64,000 bases of DNA from NCBI RefSeq assembly GCF_021401125.1, contig NZ_JACBFQ010000004.1:124001-188000 (forward strand), read 5' to 3'. The notes under the pieces are model-generated. The model saw only the letters and a program-made list of their open reading frames with translations. It had not been told where the DNA came from and did not search any database. How positions within the stretch are numbered: position 1 is the first letter of the stretch; every line of letters begins with the position of its first letter. This DNA is from Xanthobacter sp. NM-59. GTDB taxonomy: Bacteria > Pseudomonadota > Alphaproteobacteria > Rhizobiales > Xanthobacteraceae. Below are positions 45,454 to 55,128 of this stretch, piece after piece. A program made the position numbers and the translations under genes.

Positions 45454-46503
45454 TCACGCCTTGGCGGCGGCCTTCGCCTTGGTCTTGGGCGCGGCCTTCT
45501 TCGCGGGGGACGGCTCAGCCTTCGCTTCGACAGGCTTTTTCACCGACGCGGCCTTCTTCGTCGCCTCGCCCTTGGGCTCCGCCGGCTTGGTCGCCACAGG
45601 CTTGGCGGCTTCCGACTTTGTGGATGTCGACTTCGCAGGGGCCGACTTTACAGGGGATGACTCGGCAGGTGCCGACTTGGCCGCGGCAGGCTTTGCGCCA
45701 GTTGCCTTGGAGGCTGGGGACTTGGCCGCTGACGACTTGGCTGCTGACGACTTGGCAGCCGGTGCCTTCGCGGCAGCGGGCTTGGTGGTCGCGGCCTTGG
45801 TCGCAGCCGGCTTCGAGGCCGCCGACTTGGCCCCCCCAGCCTTCGCAGGCTCGACTTTGGCGAGCTCACTTTTCGCCTTGGGGGCGACCTTGGCCTTTGT
45901 CGGGGCGGTGGCGGGCTCCGCAGGAGCTTCCTTCGCCAGAGCGGCCTTGGAGGCCGGGGCCTTGGTGGCGACAGTCTTCGCCGCGGCGGCCTTGGCGGTC
46001 ATCCCGTCCTTAGCGCCCTTGGTCGCGCTGGGCTTGGCTGCGGTTGCCTTCGCGGCAGTCGCCTTGGCGGGGGCGGCCTTGGCAGCAGCAGCCTTGGCAG
46101 GCTCTGCGGCCTTGGCGAGGGGCTTGGTGGTTGCCGCTTTCGGGGCGGCTTCCTTGCTGGTGGGGGCCTTGGCGGCTTTCACAGCTGCCGGCTTGATTGC
46201 GGCGGGGGCGCCGGCTTCCGCGACCTTGACCTTGGAGGCCGCAGCCTTCGTCGCGGTCGGCTTGGCAATCGTTTTGGCGACGGGCTTCGTCGCGGGCTTC
46301 TCGATCGCGGCTTTCTCGGTCGCAGTTTTCGTGGTCGCAGTTTTCGTGGTCGCGGTTTTCTTAACGGCGGCCGTGGCGGCGGTCTTCACGGAGGCGGTCT
46401 TCACTGAGGTCTTGGCTGCCGGGGCTGCCTTGACCGGATCCGCCTTCGTCGCGGCCGGTTCTTCAGCCGCAGCCGCAGGCTTCTTCGCGGGCTTCGTAGC
46501 CAT
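45454..46503 (-). CDS. Lys/Ala/Pro-rich histone H1-like protein
   Basis: 349-aa low-complexity protein built from Lys, Ala, Pro and Thr/Ser (for example KPAAAKAPAAKSSAAKSSAA, with many AKxAAKP-type words) and a few acidic residues. It has no globular domain. Similar tails are found in AlgP-like and histone-H1-like nucleoid proteins, which bind DNA nonspecifically. It is on the minus strand between tape measure and DUF2460 genes, with its ATG at 46503. A DNA-binding or nucleoid role is inference from composition. The complementary frame is open too, because of the codon bias. Confidence 0.8.
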   Translation of the reverse strand: MATKPAKKPAAAAEEPAATKADPVKAAPAAKTSVKTASVKTAATAAVKKTATTKTATTKTATEKAAIEKPATKPVAKTIAKPTATKAAASKVKVAEAGAPAAIKPAAVKAAKAPTSKEAAPKAATTKPLAKAAEPAKAAAAKAAPAKATAAKATAAKPSATKGAKDGMTAKAAAAKTVATKAPASKAALAKEAPAEPATAPTKAKVAPKAKSELAKVEPAKAGGAKSAASKPAATKAATTKPAAAKAPAAKSSAAKSSAAKSPASKATGAKPAAAKSAPAESSPVKSAPAKSTSTKSEAAKPVATKPAEPKGEATKKAASVKKPVEAKAEPSPAKKAAPKTKAKAAAKA

Positions 46504-46611
46504 GCATCTGCTCCATCCTCATCGAGGCGATGAAAGTCAAGGCGCGGGATAAAACTATGTCAAGGCTGTTTCTATTGGCTGGGGTGAAGAATTGGGGATG
46601 GGAGGGATCAA

Positions 46612-47253
46612 ATGGCCGCCTTCCATGACGTTCTGTTTCCCATGGATGTGGCGCTTGGGGCCTCCGGCGGTCCCGAGCGGGTCACGCAGGTGATCACCAC
46701 GGCCACCGGGCGCGAGGAACGCAACACACGGCTCGCTGATTCGCGCCGCCGCTGGGATGCCGGCTATGGGGTGAAAACCCTTGCCGCCCTGGCCGAGGTG
46801 GTGGCGTTTTTCGAGGAGCGGCGGGGGCGCCTCTATGGCTTCCGCTGGCGCGACCGGCTGGACCACAGCTCGGCCCCGCCGGGCGCGGCGCCGAGCCCCC
46901 TTGACCAGCCGCTGGCGGTTGGCGATGGCGCCACCGCCAGCTTCGCCCTCACGAAGACCTATGGCGCCCTCCATGCGCCCTATGCGCGCCCCATTTCCAA
47001 GCCGGTCGCCGGCACGGTGCGCGTGGCGGTGGACGGGGTCGAACAGGCGTCCGGCGCGGCCTTTTCGCTGGATGCCGGCAGCGGGCGCATCCTCTTCCTC
47101 GACGGCCATGTTCCGTCGGCCGGAGCGGTGGTGACGGCGGGCTTCCTGTTCGATGTGCCGGTGCGCTTCGACACCGATTTCCTGGAGGTGAACCTTTCCG
47201 CCTTCGCGGCCGGCGAAATCCCGCGCATTCCGGTCATCGAGATCCGGATCTGA
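46612..47253 (+). CDS. DUF2460 distal tail protein (GTA g12)
   Basis: 213-aa protein of the TIGR02217/DUF2460 family: AAFHDVLFPMDVALGASGGPE, ERNTRLADSRRRWDAGYGVK, FEERRGRLYGFRWRDRLDH and FDTDFLEVNLSAFAAGEIP are all typical. It forms the distal tail in GTA particles. ATG 46612 has GGGAGG upstream. The order g12-g13-g14-g15 resumes here intact. Confidence 0.93.
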   Translation: MAAFHDVLFPMDVALGASGGPERVTQVITTATGREERNTRLADSRRRWDAGYGVKTLAALAEVVAFFEERRGRLYGFRWRDRLDHSSAPPGAAPSPLDQPLAVGDGATASFALTKTYGALHAPYARPISKPVAGTVRVAVDGVEQASGAAFSLDAGSGRILFLDGHVPSAGAVVTAGFLFDVPVRFDTDFLEVNLSAFAAGEIPRIPVIEIRI

Positions 47254-47279
47254 ATTTTCCCAAGACGTTGGAGGATGCC

Positions 47280-48164
47280 ATGCGCACCCTGGACCCGGCG
47301 CTCGCCACCCATCTGGCGGGCGGCGCCACCACCTTGTGCCACGGCTGGCGGCTCACGCGGCGCGACGGCACCGTGCTCGGCTTCACCGATCATGATCGCG
47401 ATCTTCTGTTCGACGGCCTGATGCTGAAGGCCGCCTCCGGCATCGCCTCGTCGGAAAGCGCCGCCGCGGAGGGGCTGGCGGTGACCGGCAGCGAGCTCTC
47501 CGGCGCCCTCACGGCCGATGCGCTGAGCGAAGATGATCTCGCTGCGGGGCTCTATGACGGCGCGGATATCGAGCTCTATTTGCTCAACTGGTCGGATCCG
47601 GCCATGCGCCTTCTCCTGCGCCGGGGCACCATCGGCGAGGTGAAGCGGGAGGATGGCCGCTTCACGGCGGAAATCCGCGCCTTGACCGATGCGCTGAACC
47701 AGAAGCGCGGGCGCGTGTTCGGCACCCGCTGCGACGCGGATTTCGGAGATGCGCGGTGCGGGCTGGACCTTGTCGCCCACACGGGCGTCGGCACCGTGAG
47801 CGCGGTGGAAGGGGCGCTGCGCCTGACCGTGGCCGGTGTTTCCGCCTTCGCTGCGGAGACGCTGGCGCGCGGGCGGCTGGAGTTCACGGACGGCGCCAAT
47901 TCCGGCTTCGCCACCGAGATCAAGGGCCACACGCGGAATGGCGCTCTCGCCGTGCTGCGCCTGTGGCAGCGCCCGCCGTTCGCGGTGGCGGCGGGGGACC
48001 GCGTGCGTGTGAGCGCGGGTTGCGACAAGCAGTTCGCCACCTGCCGTGACCGCTTCGCCAATGCCCTGAACTTCCGCGGCTTTCCCCATATGCCGGGCAA
48101 CGATTTCGTCATCTCCGTCGCGCTGTCCGGGGAGGGGGGATATGATGGGAGCCTGCTGGAATGA
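47280..48164 (+). CDS. DUF2163 tail hub protein (GTA g13)
   Basis: 294-aa DUF2163 protein: CHGWRLTRRDGTVLGFTDHD, Gly/Ala-rich middle and the Cys cluster GTRCDADFGDARCGLDL (potential iron-sulfur or structural Cys) with a final CDKQFATCRDRFANALNFRG. ATG 47280 with GGAGG six bases upstream is preferred. It overlaps g14 by ATGA. Confidence 0.93.
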   Translation: MRTLDPALATHLAGGATTLCHGWRLTRRDGTVLGFTDHDRDLLFDGLMLKAASGIASSESAAAEGLAVTGSELSGALTADALSEDDLAAGLYDGADIELYLLNWSDPAMRLLLRRGTIGEVKREDGRFTAEIRALTDALNQKRGRVFGTRCDADFGDARCGLDLVAHTGVGTVSAVEGALRLTVAGVSAFAAETLARGRLEFTDGANSGFATEIKGHTRNGALAVLRLWQRPPFAVAAGDRVRVSAGCDKQFATCRDRFANALNFRGFPHMPGNDFVISVALSGEGGYDGSLLE

Positions 48165-48613
48165 GCCGCCATCTCACCCGTGACGTGCTGGTGGCGGAAG
48201 CGCGCGACTGGGTCGGCACTCCCTACCGCCATCGCGCCTCGCTGAAGGGGCGGGGGGCCGATTGCCTGGGCCTCGTGCGCGGCGTGTGGCGCGCGTGCGT
48301 GGGCCCGGAGCCGGAGCCGCTTCCGCCCTATGCGCCCGACTGGGCGGAGGCCAGCCGGCGCGAGACCCTGGCGGACACGGCGCGGCGCCATCTGGTGCCG
48401 CTCGATGTGTCGCAGGCCGGGCCCGGCGATGTGGTCCTGTTCCGCTTCCGCGCCCATCTGCCGGCCAAGCACGCGGCCATTTTGAGTGGCGGCGGCCAGA
48501 TGATCCACGCCTATGACGGCGCAAACGTGTGCGAGACCGCGCTGACCCCGTGGTGGCGCCGGCGCCTGGCCTTTGCGTTCCGCTTTCCCGGCCTTGCCGA
48601 TCCCGAGGCGTGA
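48161..48613 (+). CDS. NlpC/P60 cell-wall peptidase (GTA g14)
   Basis: 150-aa peptidase that opens the recipient's peptidoglycan. Catalytic Cys in GRGADCLGLVRGVW and His in LPAKHAAILSGGGQMIHAY are present. Starts at ATG 48161 overlapping g13, length standard for the family. Confidence 0.92.
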   Translation: MSRHLTRDVLVAEARDWVGTPYRHRASLKGRGADCLGLVRGVWRACVGPEPEPLPPYAPDWAEASRRETLADTARRHLVPLDVSQAGPGDVVLFRFRAHLPAKHAAILSGGGQMIHAYDGANVCETALTPWWRRRLAFAFRFPGLADPEA

Positions 48614-48660
48614 CCGGGCGACGGCTGCTCTCCTTTTCTCCATCATTGCGAGGATCTGTC

Positions 48661-51600
48661 ATGGCGACCCTGCTTCTCGGCGCGGCCGGAGGGCTGGTGG
48701 GCGGCGCGCTGTTCGGCCCCCTGGGTGCGGTGGCCGGGCGGGCACTGGGCGCGCTCGGCGGCGCGGTGCTCGATCAGACCCTCCTGGGCGGCAATCGCAC
48801 CGCGTCGAGCGAGGGCACGCGCCTCAGCGACCTGGAGGTGATGGCCTCGACGCCCGGGGCGTCCATCCCCCGGCTCTATGGCCGCGCGCGCCTGTCCGGG
48901 CAGGTCATCTGGGCCACCCGCCTCACCGAGATCAAGAGCACCAGCAGCCAGTCCGTGGGCGGCAAGGGCGGCAGCCTCTCGGCCAAGTCCAGCGCCGTCA
49001 CCTACACCTATTACGCCAATTTCGCGGTCGCCTTGTGCGAGGGGCCCATCTCCCGCATCGGCCGCATCTGGGCCGATGGCAAGCTCCTGGAGCTGGCCGG
49101 CCTGTCCATCCGCCGGCACCTGGGTGGCGAGACGCAGGCGGCCGATACGTGGATTTCGGCCAAGCAGGGCGGCGCCGGAACCCCCGCCTATCGCGGCATC
49201 GCCTATCTGGTGTTCGAAAATCTCGAGCTAACCGATTTCGGCAATCGCCTGCCGCAGATCACCGTGGAAGTGGAACGTGCCGTGGGCGACCTGGAACAGC
49301 AGGTGCGGGCGGTCACCCTCATCCCCGGCGCCACCGAGTTCGGCTACGACACCATGGCCACCATCCAGGTCTATGGCGGCGGCAGCTACGGTCCGGAGGC
49401 CCGCCATGTCTCCACCGCCGCCAGCGATTTCAACGCGGCCGTCGAGCAGCTTCTGGCGGCCTGCCCGAACCTGGAGCGGGTGTCGCTGGTGGTGGCGTGG
49501 TTCGGCGACGATCTCAGGGCGGGCCACTGCCGCGTGCGTCCCAAATGCGAGCGCGCCTTGAAGTCCACCTTTCCCGATGAGTGGTCGGTGGGCGGCTTCA
49601 CGCGCCTGCTGCTGCCGGCCGTGTCCCGCTATGACGGCCGCGCGGCCTATGGCGGCACGCCCTCTGACCTCACCGTTATCCGCGCCATCCGCCGGCTCAA
49701 TGCGGCGGGGGTGAAGGTGACGCTCAACCCGTTCGTGATGATGGATATTCCGTCCACCAACACGCTGCCGGACCCCTGGAGCGGCGCGAGCAGCCAGCCG
49801 CCCCATCCCTGGCGGGGCCGCATCGTGTGCGATCCCGCGCCGGGGCGCGCCGGATCGGTGGAGGGCACCAGCGCGTGCGCGGACCAGGTGGAGGCCCTGT
49901 TCGGCGCCGCGCGGGCGACGGATTTCCTGCGCCTGGGCGACCTCGTGCTCTATCTGGGCGCGGCGGAGTGGAGCCTGCGCCGCATGGTGCTGCATTATGC
50001 CCACCTGGCGGTCGCGGCTGGCGGGGTGGAGGCGATCCTCGTTGGCTCCGAGATGGAGGCCCTGACGCGGCTGCGTGGCGGCGACGGCGGCTTCCCCGCC
50101 GCCACGGCCCTCGCGGCCCTCGCCGAGGATGTGAAGGCGGTGGTGGGGGAGGGCACGCAGGTGTCCTACGGCGCCAACTGGACCGAGTATGGCGCCCAGG
50201 CCTTTGATGATGGCGATGTGCGGTTTCCGCTGGATGCGGTGTGGGCCTCGCCGGCGGTCGATTTCGTGGGCATCGACTATTACCCGCCCATCACCGACTG
50301 GCGCGATGGCTCCGCCCATCTGGACGCGGGGCTGGCGCGCGCCATCACCGATCCGGCCTATCTCAAGGGGCGGCTGCGGGCGGGTGAGGCTTTCGACTGG
50401 TTCTATGCGAGCGATGCGGACCGCGACGCCCAAAGGCGCACCCCCATCACCGACGGCGCCTATGGCGAGCCCTGGGTCTATCGCCAGAAGGATTTGTGGT
50501 CGTGGTGGGCCAATGTCCATCACGAGCGCATCGCGGGCGTGCGGGCCGGGAGCCCGACGGCTTATGTGCCCGCGGGCAAGCCCATTCGCCTGATGGAGGC
50601 CGGCTGCGCCGCGGTGGATAAGGGGCCGAACCGGCCCAGCGCCTTTCCCGATGCCAAGTCGTCGGAAAATGCGCTGCCGCCCTATTCCACCGGCAATCGC
50701 GACGACATGGTGCAGCGGCGGACGCTGGAAGCGATCCTCGCCACCTTCGATCCGGCCGCCGGGGCGAGCCTCGCCGACAACCCGGCCGCGCCGCTCTATG
50801 GCGGGCGGATGGTGGAGGCGGGCTGCGTGTTCTTGTGGACCTGGGACGCGCGGCCCTATCCCCAATTCCCCCTGCTCTCGAACGTGTGGGGCGACGGTGA
50901 CAACTGGAACACCGGCCACTGGCTCACCGGCCGCCTGGGCTCGGCGCCCCTCGACGGGCTGGTGCGGGCCCTGTGCGCGGATTTCGGCGTCGAGGTGGAC
51001 ACGGCGCGCCTGTCGGGCGTGGTGGAAGGCTATGTGGTGGCCGACCCCATGTCCGCCCGCACGGCGCTGGAGCCGCTCGCGCGCGCCTTCTCCTTCGAGG
51101 CGGCGGAGCAGGGTGGCGGCATCGTCTTCCACCAGCGCGGCGATGGCACGGTATCAGACCTCGGCGTGGACGACCTTGTGCAGCCCGATGATGAAGGCGC
51201 CCTCATCTCCCTGACCCGCGCGCAGGAAAGCGAGCTGCCGCTGGAGGTCACCGTCGGGTTCATCGATCCGCTGCACGATTTCCGCAAGGCCACCGTCTCG
51301 TCCCGACGCCTGGCGGGCCGCAGCCGCCATGTGACGGAGGCGGACCTTGCTCTCGTGGCGGCGCCCAATGTGATGGTGCGGGCCGCCGACATGTGGCTCC
51401 AGGACCTTTGGGCCTCCCGCGAGACGGTGAGCTTCAGCCTGCCGCCGTCCCATGTGGGCCTGATGCCGGGAGACGTGGTCCGGCTTACCCTCGACGGGCG
51501 CGAGCGGCTGCTGGAAATCACCCGGGTCGAGGAGGCGGAGGCGCGGGCGATCACCGCCCGTTCCATCGAGCCCGAGGTGTTCGACACTGCGCTCGACACC

Positions 51601-52572
51601 CTGCCGGCGGGCAGTGTCGCGGTGCCCACCGTTTCGGGGCCGCCGGCGGTGGTGGTGCTGGACCTGCCAACGACGGTGTCTGCTGATCCGCTGCCGCTGC
51701 AATATCTTGCCGCCGCCGCCGCGCCCTGGCCGGGCACGCTCGCCGTCTGGCGCTCCGGGGATGGCGAGAGTTTCGAGACGCTGGGGGCGGTCAGCGCCTC
51801 GTCCGCCCTTGGCTCCTTGCTTGCGGCCCTGCCGCCGGGGCCGGCCTGGCGGTTCGACCGCTTCAACACCCTGCTGGTGCAGGTGGACAGCTCGCAATTG
51901 GTTTCGGCCAGCGAAAGCCAGGTGCTGGCAGGTGCCAATGTGCTGGCGCTATTCGCGGATGGGCGGACGCCGGAGCTCGTCCAGTTCACCGAGGCCGAAC
52001 TGGTGGATACCAACACCTACCGCCTCTCCGGCCTGTTGCGCGGTCGCGCGGGCACCGAGGCGGCGGGGGCCGAAACCTGGCCCGAGGGCACGCGGGCGCT
52101 GTTGCTGGACGGGACGGTGGTGACCGTGGCCAGCGGCCTCTCGGCCGTGGGGCGCAGCTCCATCTACCGGGTCGGCCCCGCCAGCGGCGACTATGGCGGG
52201 GACGACGTGACCGAGGTGAGCGCCACCGTCACCGGCAGCGCCTTGCTGCCCCTCTCTCCGGTGCATCTGAAGGCGCGGCGCACCCCGGCGGGCATCGTCA
52301 TCAACTTCACGCGCCGCACCCGTGTGGACGGTGACGGCTGGGACGTGGTGGAGGTGCCTCTGGGCGAGGCCAGTGAGGCCTATCGGGTGGAAATCCTCGC
52401 AGGCACCACCGTGGTGCGCATCCTTGCGGCCGCCAGCACCGAGGTCACTTACCCCAATGCCGCGGAGCTGGCGGATTTCGGCGCCGTGCAGAGCAGTCTC
52501 ACGGTGCGGGTGCGCCAGCTCTCCGCCACCGTCGGGGCGGGCGCCGCAGCCGTGCGCACGCTGGTCCTCTGA
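48661..52572 (+). CDS. GTA host-specificity / tail hub megaprotein (GTA g15)
   Basis: 1303-aa protein, the largest of the cluster. It begins with a glycine-rich hydrophobic segment (MATLLLGAAGGLVGGALFGP), then tail-hub sequence (ASTPGASIPRLYGRARLSGQ, TYTYYANFAVALCEGPISRI). The middle (about 330-760) is a TIM-barrel-like glycoside-hydrolase domain (VDFVGIDYYPPITDWRD), and the C-terminal third is beta-rich. This is the layout of the RcGTA megatron. It makes the tail tip and decides host binding. Confidence 0.93.
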   Translation: MATLLLGAAGGLVGGALFGPLGAVAGRALGALGGAVLDQTLLGGNRTASSEGTRLSDLEVMASTPGASIPRLYGRARLSGQVIWATRLTEIKSTSSQSVGGKGGSLSAKSSAVTYTYYANFAVALCEGPISRIGRIWADGKLLELAGLSIRRHLGGETQAADTWISAKQGGAGTPAYRGIAYLVFENLELTDFGNRLPQITVEVERAVGDLEQQVRAVTLIPGATEFGYDTMATIQVYGGGSYGPEARHVSTAASDFNAAVEQLLAACPNLERVSLVVAWFGDDLRAGHCRVRPKCERALKSTFPDEWSVGGFTRLLLPAVSRYDGRAAYGGTPSDLTVIRAIRRLNAAGVKVTLNPFVMMDIPSTNTLPDPWSGASSQPPHPWRGRIVCDPAPGRAGSVEGTSACADQVEALFGAARATDFLRLGDLVLYLGAAEWSLRRMVLHYAHLAVAAGGVEAILVGSEMEALTRLRGGDGGFPAATALAALAEDVKAVVGEGTQVSYGANWTEYGAQAFDDGDVRFPLDAVWASPAVDFVGIDYYPPITDWRDGSAHLDAGLARAITDPAYLKGRLRAGEAFDWFYASDADRDAQRRTPITDGAYGEPWVYRQKDLWSWWANVHHERIAGVRAGSPTAYVPAGKPIRLMEAGCAAVDKGPNRPSAFPDAKSSENALPPYSTGNRDDMVQRRTLEAILATFDPAAGASLADNPAAPLYGGRMVEAGCVFLWTWDARPYPQFPLLSNVWGDGDNWNTGHWLTGRLGSAPLDGLVRALCADFGVEVDTARLSGVVEGYVVADPMSARTALEPLARAFSFEAAEQGGGIVFHQRGDGTVSDLGVDDLVQPDDEGALISLTRAQESELPLEVTVGFIDPLHDFRKATVSSRRLAGRSRHVTEADLALVAAPNVMVRAADMWLQDLWASRETVSFSLPPSHVGLMPGDVVRLTLDGRERLLEITRVEEAEARAITARSIEPEVFDTALDTLPAGSVAVPTVSGPPAVVVLDLPTTVSADPLPLQYLAAAAAPWPGTLAVWRSGDGESFETLGAVSASSALGSLLAALPPGPAWRFDRFNTLLVQVDSSQLVSASESQVLAGANVLALFADGRTPELVQFTEAELVDTNTYRLSGLLRGRAGTEAAGAETWPEGTRALLLDGTVVTVASGLSAVGRSSIYRVGPASGDYGGDDVTEVSATVTGSALLPLSPVHLKARRTPAGIVINFTRRTRVDGDGWDVVEVPLGEASEAYRVEILAGTTVVRILAAASTEVTYPNAAELADFGAVQSSLTVRVRQLSATVGAGAAAVRTLVL

Positions 52573-52659
52573 CCGGATGGAGGGACGCCCTGTCGCGGTG
52601 TGCCTCCTTATTTTCACGGGCCGCGCGCCCGGATCACATCCTTAACCCGGAGCACGTCC

Positions 52660-54615
52660 ATGGCGACCGAACAGTCCGCCAACCTTGCTTTGCCGTATCT
52701 GGCGGCGGCGCAGGCGCAGAAGCATGTGACCCACAACGAGGCCGTACGGCGCCTCGACGCCTATGTTCAGCTCGCCTTGGAAAGCGTGAGCGCGACCGAG
52801 CCGCCGGGCACTCCAACCGAAGGCGCCCGCTGGTTCGTGCCCCAGGGGGCGAGCGGCGCCTTCGCCGGACAGGCCGGCAAGCTGGCCGCCTATGAGGCCG
52901 GCGCCTTCGATTTCCTCACCGTGCCCCGGGACACCCTGGCCTATGTCCGCGATGCGGAAAGCTTCGCGCGGTTCGACGGCACCACTTGGGTGCCGCTGCT
53001 CTCCGGGGGCGCGGCGAGCGGGGGCGGGGGCCAGCTCGTGCTGGAAAGCATCAGCGCCGTTGCTCCGCCTGCCAGCCCCGATGATGGAGCGAACTGGTTC
53101 GTGCCTGCCGGCGCCGGTGGTGTGTTTGCCGGCCATGAGGGGACCATTGCGACCCATGAGGGCGGCGTGTTCTCCTTCGTGGCGCCGACGGCGGGAACTC
53201 TCGCCTTCATCCGCGACGAGTGGCGGCTTGCGCTCTATGACGGCGGGGACTGGGTTTCGCCCCTGGCCGTTCGGCCCACGCGCTCGGCCATCGAGGCGCA
53301 GGTGCTGGAAGAGGATCTGGTGCTGTCCGGCACCAGCGTGGACACCACCATCCGCATTCCGGCGCGGGGCATTGTGCTCGGCGTGTCCACGCTCGTCCTG
53401 TCGGCACTGACCGGCCCGACGTCGTATGATTGTGGGATTGCGGGCGAAAGCTCGAAGTTCGGCGGAACGCTCGGCATCGCGCAGGGCTCGTCCAATTCCG
53501 GTGTCATAGGGCCCACCGCATTTTATGCGCCGACTGCGGTGCGGCTAACCGCCAAGGACGGCGCCTTCACCGGTGGGCGCGTGCGGGTTTCCATCCATGT
53601 GCTGACCTGTCCGGCGTCGGCTTTTCCGGCACTGGAAGCCCGCTGGTGGGCGAAGGAGGGCTATCTGCTCGATGAGGCGGAGCCCGCGCTGGCCGCGGAT
53701 TTCTCGCGAGAGCGATACGCCCTTGGTGGCGGCCAGGCGTCGTCCCCGAGCATCCTGCAAAGAGCCGGTGGAACGAAAATGGTGACGGCCGCCTCGGGGG
53801 CCTTGATGGTGGCCCCGGCGGATACGGTGGCCTTCGACTATTCCTCCGGCCGGCGGCGTCTGCTGCTGGAGGGGGCGGCCACCAATCTCTTCCTCAATTC
53901 TGCGGCAGCCACGACGCAGTCCATCGCGGTGACGGCGCAGAGCTATACCGTTTCCTTCTGGGGCGCGGGCGCACTGGCTCTTTCCGGAGCCCACAGCGCC
54001 ACGGTGACCGGTGGCGGCGCTACCATGCGCACCAGCTACGCTTTCACTCCTGCCGCCGGAACGCTGACCTTAACGCCGTCCGGCACCGTCACCAAAGTCC
54101 AGCTTGAGATCGGGGCCGTGGCGTCGAGCTACATCGCCACGACCACGGCGGCGGCCACGCGCACCACGGATGTCAGCGCGTGGTCAGGGGAGGCGGCCGC
54201 TCTCCCGACCACGGCCGGGCCGTGCACCATCGCGCTGCGCGGAACCCTTTTCTTCGCGGCCGGGAGCAAGGGCGTGATCTACACCACCGGCGGGCACCTG
54301 CTGTACGCGCACGCGGATGGCACCCTCCGCCTTTACGGCGCCTCCATTCACCTTTCGCTCGGCCCCATCACGCTCGGCGGCGCCTCGGATGTGGGAGCCT
54401 GCGTGGGGTGGAACGGCGCCGGCCGTATCGGGGCCATGAACGGGGCCGATGCGGGGACCGACGCGACGGCTCCAACCTACGGCATGGACAGTATTTTCTT
54501 TGGCCGCTCCGGAGGCATGGATAGCGGCACCCGGTTCGAGATCGACGAACTGCTGATCTGGCCCGTCAAGGGCAGCGCATCGGCGATCCAGTCCCAAGCG
54601 CGCGTGTGGGCCTGA
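52660..54615 (+). CDS. DUF2793-containing tail fibre-like protein
   Basis: 651-aa protein starting ATEQSANLALPYLAAAQAQK after Met, the DUF2793 signature (VTHNEAVRRLDAYVQLALES). A second, similar unit (GANWFVPAGAGGVFAGHEGT versus GARWFVPQGASGAFAGQAGK) shows an internal duplication of about 110 residues. The C-terminal part is beta-rich, with a concanavalin/LamG-like look around TIALRGTLFFAAGSKGVIYT and FEIDELLIWP. A receptor-binding fibre role follows from position and composition. Confidence 0.8.
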   Translation: MATEQSANLALPYLAAAQAQKHVTHNEAVRRLDAYVQLALESVSATEPPGTPTEGARWFVPQGASGAFAGQAGKLAAYEAGAFDFLTVPRDTLAYVRDAESFARFDGTTWVPLLSGGAASGGGGQLVLESISAVAPPASPDDGANWFVPAGAGGVFAGHEGTIATHEGGVFSFVAPTAGTLAFIRDEWRLALYDGGDWVSPLAVRPTRSAIEAQVLEEDLVLSGTSVDTTIRIPARGIVLGVSTLVLSALTGPTSYDCGIAGESSKFGGTLGIAQGSSNSGVIGPTAFYAPTAVRLTAKDGAFTGGRVRVSIHVLTCPASAFPALEARWWAKEGYLLDEAEPALAADFSRERYALGGGQASSPSILQRAGGTKMVTAASGALMVAPADTVAFDYSSGRRRLLLEGAATNLFLNSAAATTQSIAVTAQSYTVSFWGAGALALSGAHSATVTGGGATMRTSYAFTPAAGTLTLTPSGTVTKVQLEIGAVASSYIATTTAAATRTTDVSAWSGEAAALPTTAGPCTIALRGTLFFAAGSKGVIYTTGGHLLYAHADGTLRLYGASIHLSLGPITLGGASDVGACVGWNGAGRIGAMNGADAGTDATAPTYGMDSIFFGRSGGMDSGTRFEIDELLIWPVKGSASAIQSQARVWA

Positions 54616-54625
54616 GGAGGGCGCG

Positions 54626-54916
54626 ATGGTCACGATCTATCTGCGATTTTCCGATCGAGCCGAAGCGCTCGCGACACTTGCCGCCGTGCTTGGGCATGTC
54701 GGTTCCGCGGGTCAGGAAGACGGGCGGGAAATGACCACGTCCGGTTGGTTCGCGGGCACGCGCTATGATCTGTGTTTCCTGTCAGACCATGGCGTGCCGA
54801 CCAGTACCAGCGGGGAACACGTGAATTTTCTGTGGTGGGGCACGCAGGCGAGCGCGCCCGATTTCGGTGCCTCTCTCATTGCGCCGCAGACGCCGCGCTG
54901 CTGTTTCGCCCTCTGA
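54626..54916 (+). CDS. Hypothetical phage-cluster protein, 96 aa
   Basis: 96-aa soluble protein (MVTIYLRFSDRAEALATLAA, then GTRYDLCFLSDHG, ending TPRCCFAL). GAGGAGG precedes ATG 54626 and it follows the fibre gene by ten bases, so it is co-transcribed. No family is recognised; a fibre-assembly helper would fit its place. Confidence 0.65.
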   Translation: MVTIYLRFSDRAEALATLAAVLGHVGSAGQEDGREMTTSGWFAGTRYDLCFLSDHGVPTSTSGEHVNFLWWGTQASAPDFGASLIAPQTPRCCFAL

Positions 54917-54939
54917 AGGCCGGCGCGGGCCGGTTTTCC

Positions 54940-55011
54940 TCAGTGAAACCAGTACAGCGCAAACCAGAGCATAAAGGCAAAGGTGAGGAGAGGCAGGCGA
55001 AGGTTTTCCAT
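54940..55011 (-). CDS. Possible 23-residue hydrophobic peptide
   Basis: ATG at 55011 encodes MENLRLPLLTFAFMLWFALY plus WFH, one likely membrane helix. A promoter-like pair on the minus strand (TTGCCG, 16 bases, TTATAG) lies just upstream, and GGGGGAA precedes the ATG. It sits between tail and endolysin genes, where holin-type or toxin peptides occur, but length alone makes the call weak. Confidence 0.3.
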   Translation of the reverse strand: MENLRLPLLTFAFMLWFALYWFH

Positions 55012-55128
55012 GGCAGTTCCCCCAAGGGCAGGACTATAAGCCTGATATTCCCTTGCGGCAATTGTGGCGGCCTCCGCACCAGCGGGACACGATGCCCCTT
55101 GCCTCCTTCATCCCACCGCGCATTTGCG

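Noticed and set aside
45449-46552. 367-aa hydrophobic Ala/Val-rich plus-strand frame
   Set aside because: Complement of the Lys/Ala codon repeats of the minus-strand gene; the minus gene has a sensible start and flanking hairpins.
49228-51132. 634-aa open frame on the minus strand
   Set aside because: Antisense to the GTA g15 gene, which has clear family sequence; no domain in the antisense product.
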